A DNA stretch of 29,680 nucleotides from a virus. Below, piece after piece: positions 22,706-26,762 of the stretch. The stretch is from positions 1-29,680 of the IMG/VR virus record IMGVR_UViG_3300043429_000330. One strand, written 5' to 3'. Under the pieces are notes generated by a model, which was not told where the DNA came from, searched no databases, and saw only the letters and a program-made list of their open reading frames with translations. Every line of letters begins with the position of its first letter. Position 1 is the stretch's first letter. The translations under genes and the position numbers were made by a program.

Positions 22706-22786
22706 GGAACATAACAACAGGACGCTGGCTCTGTGAAGTAAGATATCGGGTTGATCTCCGAGAAGGTATGGAGAGTGTTATGTTCC
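22706..22786 (+). ncRNA. Candidate structured RNA 1 in the tRNA array
   Basis: This 81-nt non-coding stretch begins GGAACATAAC and ends GTTATGTTCC, a perfect 10-bp terminal inverted repeat. Inside are two short hairpins: ACAG/CTGT (22717-22734) and TCGG/CCGA (22746-22761). It is tRNA-sized but has no T-loop sequence, no CCA tail and no recognisable anticodon arm. It lies between tRNA genes and would be on the same transcript. It may be a phage small stable RNA or a heavily changed tRNA. Confidence 0.55.
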
Positions 22787-22797
22787 TACTTTATTTT

Positions 22798-22873
22798 GGA
22801 TCCATAGCTTAATAGGTAAAGCACTGGCCTTTTAACCCATGGGATTCCAGTTCAAATCTGGATGGATCCTCCA
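22798..22873 (+). tRNA. tRNA-Lys(TTT) with 31-39 mismatch
   Basis: Acceptor GGATCCA/TGGATCC, D arm GCTT/AAGC, anticodon loop CTTTTAA (TTT), T arm TCCAG/CTGGA with loop TTCAAAT, CCA encoded. The anticodon stem CTGGC/CCCAT has a C-C mismatch next to the loop. Lys(UUU) is the classic target of the PrrC anticodon nuclease. Confidence 0.85.
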
Positions 22874-22878
22874 TTAAT

Positions 22879-22951
22879 GCGGGCGTTCTCCTGGGAGAGG
22901 ACACAGCCTTCCAAGCTGTTGGAATCGGTTCGAATCCGGTCGCCCGCTCCA
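22879..22951 (+). tRNA. tRNA-Gly(TCC)
   Basis: Acceptor GCGGGCG/CGCCCGC, anticodon stem ACAGC/GCTGT, loop CTTCCAA (TCC), T-loop TTCGAAT, discriminator T and CCA encoded. Confidence 0.9.
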
Positions 22952-22956
22952 AGTTT

Positions 22957-23030
22957 GCGGATGTAGTATAAAGATATTACGATACGTTGCCAACGTATAG
23001 AAGGTGGGTTAGTACCACCCTTCCGCTCCA
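22957..23030 (+). tRNA. tRNA-Gly(GCC), unusual T-loop
   Basis: Acceptor GCGGATG/CTTCCGC (one mismatch), anticodon stem ATACG/CGTAT, loop TTGCCAA (GCC). The T arm GGTGG/CCACC has loop GTTAGTA, lacking the usual TTC. Discriminator T and CCA encoded. Confidence 0.83.
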
Positions 23031-23036
23031 AGTGTG

Positions 23037-23135
23037 CCCCGAAAGGGGAGCGTGAGGTCACTCCTCACCTACGATAACAAGTTCGGGAGTGGTTAACAGC
23101 CGTTGACGCTAAACCGAGAGCCGAATAGTTATCGT
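23037..23135 (+). ncRNA. Candidate structured RNA 2 (three stem-loops)
   Basis: Between two tRNA genes lie three consecutive perfect stems. CCCC-GAAA-GGGG (23037-23048) has a GNRA tetraloop. GTGAGG/CCTCAC (23052-23068) has a 5-nt loop. A long element with ACGATAAC (23071-23078) pairs with GTTATCGT (23128-23135) and is extended inside by TTCGG/CCGAA. No CCA, no T-loop and no ORF. The number of perfect stems in about 100 nt makes a functional RNA likely. Confidence 0.55.
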
Positions 23136-23143
23136 CAGTTTAT

Positions 23144-23225
23144 CTCCACGTATCCGCCGGCGCTACGAACGTCGAGTAAGGTAACTGGAACGTAAATGCA
23201 GGTTCGACTCCTGCCGTGGAGGCCA
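23144..23225 (+). tRNA. Atypical tRNA, probably Arg(ACG), apparently without D arm
   Basis: Acceptor CTCCACG/CGTGGAG, T arm GCAGG/CCTGC with loop TTCGACT, discriminator G and CCA are perfect. The only good anticodon arm is CGGCG/CGTCG with loop CTACGAA (ACG). That leaves just 7 nt (TATCCGC) where a D arm should be and about 23 nt in the variable region. The anticodon call depends on this fold. ACG would need A34-to-inosine editing by TadA. Confidence 0.6.
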
Positions 23226-23227
23226 GT

Positions 23228-23295
23228 TTAGTGGTGCCTATCGTTTATTGATTTAGGGCTGATAGGTTAAATGAGGGCATGTGTCAAGCCACTAA
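23228..23295 (+). ncRNA. Candidate structured RNA 3
   Basis: A 68-nt non-coding stretch bounded by TTAGTGG and CCACTAA, a perfect 7-bp inverted repeat. It holds an inner 6-bp stem CCTATC/GATAGG (23237-23266). It has no CCA tail, T-loop or anticodon arm, and sits between tRNA genes. The plan (terminal stem plus inner stem, tRNA size) resembles candidate 1. Confidence 0.5.
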
Positions 23296-23305
23296 TATAG
23301 TTTAT

Positions 23306-23380
23306 TGCGGGTGGGCGGTATAGTATCGCAGGTGTCTCATACGCACCTAAAAGTGGGGGCAGTTTCCACACCCGCACCCA
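23306..23380 (+). tRNA. tRNA(CAT) number 2, odd T-loop
   Basis: Acceptor TGCGGGT/ACCCGCA is perfect, with discriminator C and CCA encoded. D arm GCG/CGC, anticodon stem GGTGT/GCACC (T-G next to the loop), loop CTCATAC (CAT). The T arm GTGGG/TCCAC has loop GGCAGTT instead of TTCRANN. It may serve Met or, after lysidine formation, AUA; it is not an initiator. Confidence 0.75.
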
Positions 23381-23381
23381 T

Positions 23382-23455
23382 ATCGGTGAAGTGTTACGGT
23401 AGCACGGTGGTCTCCAAAACCGCAAGCCCAGGTTCGACTCCTGGCACCTTTGCCA
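23382..23455 (+). tRNA. tRNA-Trp(CCA), mismatched acceptor
   Basis: The anticodon loop CTCCAAA (CCA), T arm CCAGG/CCTGG with TTCGACT, discriminator G73 and CCA fit bacterial tRNA-Trp. The acceptor ATCGGTG/CACCTTT has mismatches at the second and third pairs. The gene starts one base after the preceding tRNA. Confidence 0.83.
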
Positions 23456-23462
23456 GTATAAT

Positions 23463-23538
23463 CTGGGTATGGCTCAATTGGTAGAGCATCCCGTTTGGGG
23501 CGGGAAGGTTGTTGGTTCAAGTCCAGCTACCCAGACCA
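23463..23538 (+). tRNA. tRNA-Pro(TGG)
   Basis: Acceptor CTGGGTA/TACCCAG, D arm GCTC/GAGC, anticodon stem TCCCG/CGGGA, loop TTTGGGG (TGG), T-loop TTCAAGT, discriminator A and CCA encoded. Confidence 0.92.
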
Positions 23539-23558
23539 TTTAGAGAAGGTGATATATA

Positions 23559-23672
23559 ATGAATAGAGAACAACTAAAATTGCAGGCTATCTTTAGGCTT
23601 GCCTTGTTCTTTGCTATCGCTGTCACTGTAGGATTCATTGTAAGCGATATTAACATTCTAATGAGCCAATGA
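23559..23672 (+). CDS. Tiny single-pass membrane protein
   Basis: 37 aa. A short polar head is followed by one membrane segment (LALFFAIAVTVGFIV). AAGGTGAT precedes the ATG at a good distance. It lies between tRNA-Pro and two more tiny genes, too short for usual gene calling. Function unknown. Confidence 0.55.
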   Translation: MNREQLKLQAIFRLALFFAIAVTVGFIVSDINILMSQ

Positions 23673-23680
23673 GGTAAGAA

Positions 23681-23821
23681 ATGTTTAACTTGACAGATGA
23701 AACAAGAAATGCTATCATCTCCATCCTTCGTGACAAGTTCGGTGTAACACAGACGGATGATGAAATCAATACGGTCATTGACGAAATCGTTGATACTGTA
23801 AAACGCCAGTTTGGAATGTAA
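23681..23821 (+). CDS. Tiny helical protein, paralogue of the next gene
   Basis: 46 aa, two helices (LTDETRNAIISILRDKFG and DDEINTVIDEIVDTVKRQFG). GAGG lies 6-8 nt upstream. The second helix resembles DDATINAIVEDTTNLIN in the following gene, suggesting an old tandem duplication. Function unknown. Confidence 0.6.
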   Translation: MFNLTDETRNAIISILRDKFGVTQTDDEINTVIDEIVDTVKRQFGM

Positions 23822-23822
23822 C

Positions 23823-23978
23823 ATGACAGAAGTATCACAAGAAGTAAAAGATCAGCATTTTGCTATTATTAAGAAACATGCACCAAACTTGGATGATGCA
23901 ACTATCAATGCCATTGTAGAAGATACTACAAACCTTATTAATGAGAGACTTGCAAAGGTAGTTATTTTACCACGTTAA
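23823..23978 (+). CDS. Tiny helical protein, paralogue of the previous gene
   Basis: 51 aa. It starts one base after the previous stop and ends 8 bp before tRNA-Ser. It shows the same hydrophobic spacing as its neighbour (HAPNLDDATINAIVEDTTNL). It has no membrane segment or known motif. Confidence 0.6.
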   Translation: MTEVSQEVKDQHFAIIKKHAPNLDDATINAIVEDTTNLINERLAKVVILPR

Positions 23979-23986
23979 GTTATAAT

Positions 23987-24076
23987 GGAGAGTTGGCTGA
24001 GTGGTCGAAAGCGGCCGTTTGCTAAATGGTTGAGCCTTAATCGGCTCCATAGGTTCGAATCCTATACTCTCCGCCA
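23987..24076 (+). tRNA. tRNA-Ser(GCT)
   Basis: Class II tRNA: acceptor GGAGAGT/ACTCTCC, anticodon loop TTGCTAA (GCT), long variable arm GAGCC/GGCTC, T-loop TTCGAAT, discriminator G and CCA encoded. Confidence 0.93.
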
Positions 24077-24080
24077 ATAT

Positions 24081-24164
24081 GGAGGATGCCGTGCCTGGGG
24101 CACAAACAGTCTTGAAAACTGCGGCACCGAAAGGTTGATGGTTCGATTCCTTCATCCTCCGCCA
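24081..24164 (+). tRNA. tRNA-Ser(TGA)
   Basis: Class II tRNA: acceptor GGAGGAT/ATCCTCC, anticodon loop CTTGAAA (TGA), a moderately long variable arm, T-loop TTCGATT, discriminator G and CCA encoded. Confidence 0.9.
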
Positions 24165-24167
24165 ATT

Positions 24168-24242
24168 GCGGGATTAGTTCAATGGCAGAACACCTGTTTT
24201 ACACGCAGGGTGTCGGTGGTTCGATTCCATCATTCCGCACCA
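24168..24242 (+). tRNA. tRNA-Val(TAC)
   Basis: Acceptor GCGGGAT/ATTCCGC, D arm GTTC/GAAC, anticodon stem CCTGT/GCAGG (T-G next to the loop), loop TTTACAC (TAC), T-loop TTCGATT, discriminator A and CCA encoded. Confidence 0.9.
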
Positions 24243-24247
24243 ATTAC

Positions 24248-24304
24248 CCTCGAATGTGGCGAGGAAGTAGTCTCACTGTCATTTTGCCACTGTTGGCGTG
24301 AGAC
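24248..24304 (+). ncRNA. Candidate structured RNA 4 (two stem-loops)
   Basis: Two perfect hairpins lie between tRNA-Val and the next tRNA. CCTCG/CGAGG (24248-24264) has a 7-nt loop. GTCTCAC/GTGAGAC (24270-24304) encloses an inner GCCA-CTGT-TGGC hairpin. No T-run follows, so it is not a standard terminator, and there is no tRNA signature. It may be a processing signal or a small stable RNA. Confidence 0.55.
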
Positions 24305-24311
24305 GAAATAT

Positions 24312-24388
24312 GCCCCAGTAGCCCAATTGGTAGAGGCGTCTGACTTAGGATCAGAAGGTTGGGAGTTCGACTCTCTCTTGGGGCACCA
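24312..24388 (+). tRNA. tRNA with anticodon TAG (Leu), short variable loop
   Basis: Acceptor GCCCCAG/TTGGGGC, anticodon stem TCTGA/TCAGA, loop CTTAGGA (TAG, reads CUA), T-loop TTCGACT, discriminator A and CCA encoded. The variable region is only about 5 nt, whereas bacterial Leu tRNAs have a long variable arm. Confidence 0.8.
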
Positions 24389-24397
24389 AATATAAAT

Positions 24398-24475
24398 GGC
24401 TCGTGAGTCGGATTGGTTTAAGACGCTGCCCTGTCACGGCAGAGATAAGGGGTTCAAATCCCCTACGAGTCGCCA
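24398..24475 (+). tRNA. tRNA-Asp(GTC)
   Basis: Acceptor GGCTCGT/ACGAGTC, anticodon stem CTGCC/GGCAG, loop CTGTCAC (GTC), T arm GGGG/CCCC with loop TTCAAAT, discriminator G and CCA encoded. Confidence 0.92.
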
Positions 24476-24479
24476 TTAT

Positions 24480-24555
24480 GGGCGTGTGGCGCAATTGGGA
24501 GCGCAACTCCTTTGCACGGAGAAGGTTGGGGGTTCGATTCCTCTCACGTCCACCA
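24480..24555 (+). tRNA. tRNA-Ala(TGC)
   Basis: Acceptor GGGCGTG/CACGTCC, D arm GCGC/GCGC, anticodon stem CTCC/GGAG, loop TTTGCAC (TGC), T-loop TTCGATT, discriminator A and CCA encoded. Confidence 0.92.
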
Positions 24556-24564
24556 AAGGTAGCC

Positions 24565-24741
24565 ATGATCTCTGTTTCCGGAATTATGTCGGGTGGGTTA
24601 GTCGCCACAGGCCTGGATCAAATCATGCCTCTCGGTTCTATTCGTGACTGTTTAGAATTTGCAGGAGAGAGGGCGCTGTCGAGGAGCAGCAGGCGAGGGG
24701 TTGGGAGCCTCATCCTCATTTATTATGCTCGTATCGTCTAG
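24565..24741 (+). CDS. Doubtful small ORF or unassigned RNA between tRNA genes
   Basis: The 171-nt gap between tRNA-Ala and tRNA-Glu holds an ORF of 58 aa (start MISVSGIMSGGLVATG) with AAGGT just upstream, but it runs 15 bp into the next tRNA. The same gap shows two possible stems: CATGAT/ATCATG around 24564-24629 and CCTCTC/GAGAGG further on. Either reading could be right. The protein has no known motif and an unusual Arg/Ser-rich tail. Confidence 0.3.
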   Translation: MISVSGIMSGGLVATGLDQIMPLGSIRDCLEFAGERALSRSSRRGVGSLILIYYARIV

Positions 24742-24801
24742 TGGTCAGGACGCCACCCTCTCAAGGTGGAGAGTTCGGTTCAAATCCGGATATGAGCGCC
24801 A
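24727..24801 (+). tRNA. tRNA-Glu(CTC)
   Basis: Acceptor GCTCGTA/TATGAGC, D arm GTC/GAC, anticodon stem CCACC/GGTGG, loop CTCTCAA (CTC), T-loop TTCAAAT, discriminator G and CCA encoded. Confidence 0.92.
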
Positions 24802-24804
24802 TTT

Positions 24805-24880
24805 GTGTCCCTGGTGTAGGTGATCCGCACGTCGGCTTGAAGTACCGAAGGACTTAGTTTGATTCTAAGGGGACGCACCA
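24805..24880 (+). tRNA. tRNA-Phe(GAA), 31-39 mismatch
   Basis: Acceptor GTGTCCC/GGGACGC, D arm GTGT/GCAC, anticodon stem TCGGC/ACCGA with C-A next to the loop, loop TTGAAGT (GAA), T arm CTTAG/CTAAG with loop TTTGATT, discriminator A and CCA encoded. Confidence 0.8.
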
Positions 24881-24884
24881 TTAT

Positions 24885-24986
24885 AGGTCAGTGACGTAAT
24901 AGTAACCGTGGCGCTAACGCTGGGCGCTGTTTTCTTTCTTCCGGACGAAAGAAAACGTGTAGGTGCAACTCCTACCTGGCCTACCA
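24885..24986 (+). tRNA. Aberrant tRNA with 10-bp variable-arm hairpin
   Basis: 102 nt. Acceptor AGGTCAG/CTGGCCT, T arm GTAGG/CCTAC (loop TGCAACT) and CCA are clear. The variable arm is a perfect 10-bp hairpin, GTTTTCTTTC/GAAAGAAAAC (24929-24956). The anticodon arm folds as GCGCT/GGCGC with loop AACGCTG, which lacks T33. The formal anticodon is CGC, or GCT if shifted by two. The amino acid is uncertain; the class II shape hints at Ser. Confidence 0.6.
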
Positions 24987-24992
24987 TATAAT

Positions 24993-25068
24993 GCCCTCGT
25001 AGCCAAACGGTAAAGGCAATCGGCTCAAACCCGTAGATGTGTCAGTTCGAATCTGACCGAGGGCACCA
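24993..25068 (+). tRNA. tRNA with anticodon CAA (Leu), short variable loop
   Basis: Acceptor GCCCTCG/CGAGGGC, D arm GCC/GGC, anticodon arm with central CGG/CCG and loop CTCAAAC (CAA), T-loop TTCGAAT, discriminator A and CCA encoded. The two outer anticodon-stem pairs are mismatched. As in the TAG tRNA, the variable loop has only 5 nt. Confidence 0.8.
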
Positions 25069-25072
25069 ATTT

Positions 25073-25146
25073 GCTGGGGTAGTGTAATGGAAGCACCCGG
25101 GTTTGTGGAGTCCGGAGCCTAGGATCGATACCTAGTCCCAGTACCA
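25073..25146 (+). tRNA. tRNA-His(GTG)
   Basis: Acceptor GCTGGGG/TCCCAGT with G-T at both ends, D arm GTG/CAC, anticodon stem CGGGT/GTCCG with two wobble pairs next to the loop, loop TTGTGGA (GTG). T arm CTAGG/CCTAG has loop ATCGATA (A54). Discriminator is A, not the usual C of bacterial His. CCA encoded. Confidence 0.8.
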
Positions 25147-25147
25147 T

Positions 25148-25222
25148 GCTCCTGTAGTTATAATGGTAAAACAGTCCCTTGGTACGGGACAGTCGGTAGT
25201 TCGATTCTACCTAGGAGCACCA
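25148..25222 (+). tRNA. tRNA-Thr(GGT)
   Basis: Acceptor GCTCCTG/TAGGAGC, D arm GTT/AAC, anticodon stem GTCCC/GGGAC, loop TTGGTAC (GGT), T-loop TTCGATT, discriminator A and CCA encoded. Confidence 0.9.
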
Positions 25223-25228
25223 GTTTAC

Positions 25229-25302
25229 GCCGGTTTAGTATAATGGCATTACAGTGGTTTCGTAGTCCTCTGATAGCGGTTCGATTCCGTTAACCGGCAC
25301 CA
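25229..25302 (+). tRNA. tRNA-Thr(CGT), 31-39 mismatch
   Basis: Acceptor GCCGGTT/AACCGGC is perfect. D arm GTA/TAC. The anticodon stem GTGGT/TCCTC has T-T next to the loop and a second T-T; loop TTCGTAG (CGT). T-loop TTCGATT, discriminator A and CCA encoded. Confidence 0.82.
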
Positions 25303-25308
25303 TTTAGC

Positions 25309-25337
25309 TTGACATTCCTTTCCGAATGTGCTATTAT
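25309..25337 (+). promoter_or_regulatory. sigma70-type promoter, repeat copy A
   Basis: TTGACA at 25309-25314, a 17-nt spacer and TATTAT at 25332-25337, followed by TAGACATAATG. It is nearly identical over about 40 bp to the element at 28584-28612, including most of the spacer. It lies directly after tRNA-Thr and drives the phosphatase gene. Confidence 0.85.
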
Positions 25338-25362
25338 TAGACATAATGAGAAAGGAAAAGGA

Positions 25363-25827
25363 ATGAATAAGGTTTGGATTTTTGATATTGACGGCACTCT
25401 GGCCGATAATGAACACCGTATGCACCATCTTGAGAATGGTAAAAAGGAATGGGATGCGTTCTTTTCAAAGCAGCATTTGGATGAACCTTATCAGCCTGTG
25501 TTAGACGTTCTACATGCTTTGGCTAATGATCGGCTGGGTGATAAGGTCATTATCGTTACTGCCCGTGATGAACGTTTCCGTGAGGCTACTTTAGATTGGG
25601 TCAATAAACATATTCCTTGGATGTCAAATGATGATGTGTATATGCGTCCGTTTGGCTTTCGTGGTGATGATGACAAGATGAAGGTTGGAATTATCAAATG
25701 GTGGCTTGAAAAGAATCCTGGTTTCCAGGTTGGTGCCATGTTTGATGATCGTCATCGTATCATCGATGCCTGCCGTGCTGAAGGTTGGTACACTTTCGAA
25801 TGTAACCAGTCTCGTAAGGAGTTTTGA
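25363..25827 (+). CDS. HAD phosphatase resembling the T4 Pnk 3'-phosphatase domain
   Basis: 154 aa. HAD motif I is FDIDGTLAD (nucleophile Asp8 and Asp10), motif II is VIIVTARDERFR, and motif IV is GAMFDDRHRIIDAC. The order and length match the stand-alone C-terminal phosphatase domain of T4 polynucleotide kinase, which removes 3'-phosphates from cleaved RNA before ligation. The kinase P-loop domain is absent. A sugar- or nucleotide-phosphatase role is possible. The gene lies within the tRNA array, which favours an RNA-repair role. RBS AAGGAAAAGG; own promoter. Confidence 0.8.
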   Translation: MNKVWIFDIDGTLADNEHRMHHLENGKKEWDAFFSKQHLDEPYQPVLDVLHALANDRLGDKVIIVTARDERFREATLDWVNKHIPWMSNDDVYMRPFGFRGDDDKMKVGIIKWWLEKNPGFQVGAMFDDRHRIIDACRAEGWYTFECNQSRKEF

Positions 25828-25828
25828 T

Positions 25829-26017
25829 ATGATTGACTTGACAAAAGAAGGTAAACAGTATATAGTGTTTATCAAAGATGGTAGCAATACATACCAAACT
25901 TCTTTTAGAAACTGGGAAGATACAGAAAGTTTCATTGCTACTTGTAGAGGAGTTTCAAAGATTGTGTCAGTGGAGTCCTATGAGATTCCATTGACCGGTC
26001 TAAAGTTAAAGAGTTGA
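25829..26017 (+). CDS. Small hypothetical protein
   Basis: 62 aa, α/β by pattern (KQYIVFIKDGSNTYQTSF, then DTESFIATCRGVSKIVSV). The start lies one base after the phosphatase stop, so the two genes are co-translated; the stop abuts tRNA-Ile. No family recognised. Confidence 0.65.
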   Translation: MIDLTKEGKQYIVFIKDGSNTYQTSFRNWEDTESFIATCRGVSKIVSVESYEIPLTGLKLKS

Positions 26018-26091
26018 TGTCCCTTAGCTCAAAGGTAGAGCAATCGCTTGATAAGCGATAGACGATGGATCGATACCATCAGGGACAACCA
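26018..26091 (+). tRNA. tRNA-Ile(GAT)
   Basis: Acceptor TGTCCCT/AGGGACA, D arm GCTC/GAGC, anticodon stem ATCGC/GCGAT, loop TTGATAA (GAT), T arm GATGG/CCATC with loop ATCGATA (A54), discriminator A and CCA encoded. It begins at the base after a coding stop. Confidence 0.9.
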
Positions 26092-26095
26092 TTAT

Positions 26096-26179
26096 GCCGA
26101 GACCGCCTGAGTGGACGGGCACCCGACTGTAAATCGGACGCTTAAAGCACGGTAGGTTCGAACCCTACTCTCGGCACCA
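26096..26179 (+). tRNA. tRNA-Tyr(GTA)
   Basis: Class II tRNA: acceptor GCCGAGA/TCTCGGC, anticodon stem CCCGA/TCGGA, loop CTGTAAA (GTA), variable arm with GCTTAAAGC, T-loop TTCGAAC, discriminator A and CCA encoded. Confidence 0.92.
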
Positions 26180-26186
26180 TCTTTAT

Positions 26187-26261
26187 TCGGGGATAGTTAA
26201 ATTGGCATAACTATGGTTTCTGGGTCCATCGTTCTTGGTTCGAGTCCAAGTCCCCGATCCA
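26187..26261 (+). tRNA. tRNA-Gln(CTG), 31-39 mismatch
   Basis: Acceptor TCGGGGA/TCCCCGA, D arm GTTA/TAAC, anticodon stem ATGGT/TCCAT with T-T next to the loop, loop TTCTGGG (CTG), T-loop TTCGAGT, discriminator T and CCA encoded. Last tRNA of the array. Confidence 0.87.
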
Positions 26262-26279
26262 ATCTAACAAGGATACATT

Positions 26280-26762
26280 ATGAATAAAGTGTTTACTACT
26301 ATAGCCCTATTCATCACCCTCACAACCTCTGCCGCCGCTGACCCATTATCCGATTTTTTCGGTGGAGTCTTTGGCGGTCAGTCTCAACCACCACAGACAG
26401 TGAAAGGAAAAAGTAGACATGGCCGCAGCGTTCAAAGCAATGATAATGACTCTTGGTTTGCTGGTAGCAGTTCTCATGGTTCTGGAGGGAGTCGCATGGT
26501 GGCTTCATTCTACGGGCACGGTGAAAGACTTTCCAGGCACACCGCTTCGGGGGCAGTTTTCAACCCTCATGGATACACCGCAGCCCATCGCACACTTCCG
26601 TTCGGCACTCATCTAAGAGTTTGTCACCATGGATGCACCACTGTTGTTGTTAATGATCGTGGCCCTTTTGTGCGGGGTCGTAGTCTCGATCTCTCTTACG
26701 GTGCTGCTCGTGCTATCGGCATGGGAAGCACATCGTCAATCTCGGTCGAAAGACTAAACTGA
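26280..26762 (+). CDS. RlpA-like secreted double-psi β-barrel protein
   Basis: 160 aa. Signal peptide (MNKVFTTIALFITLTTSAAA), a Gly/Ser-rich linker, then an RlpA-type double-psi β-barrel from about residue 73. ASFYGHG, TASGAVFN, TAAHRTLPFGTHLRV and VVNDRGPFVRGRSLDLS match the conserved parts of RlpA, including the catalytic-type Asp in NDRGPF. RlpA proteins are lytic transglycosylases acting on naked glycan strands. In a phage it could act in lysis or in peptidoglycan remodelling. No classic endolysin is seen elsewhere in the window. Two Cys around CHHGC could form a disulfide. AAGGA precedes the ATG. Confidence 0.82.
   Translation: MNKVFTTIALFITLTTSAAADPLSDFFGGVFGGQSQPPQTVKGKSRHGRSVQSNDNDSWFAGSSSHGSGGSRMVASFYGHGERLSRHTASGAVFNPHGYTAAHRTLPFGTHLRVCHHGCTTVVVNDRGPFVRGRSLDLSYGAARAIGMGSTSSISVERLN

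Noticed and set aside
22706-23295. CRISPR or repeat array in the tRNA region
   Set aside because: The inverted repeats have different sequences and there are no regularly spaced direct repeats.
23985-24741. Long ORFs crossing the tRNA genes
   Set aside because: They read straight through tRNA-Ser, Val, Leu, Asp and Ala; the repeated tRNA-derived peptides show they are not proteins.
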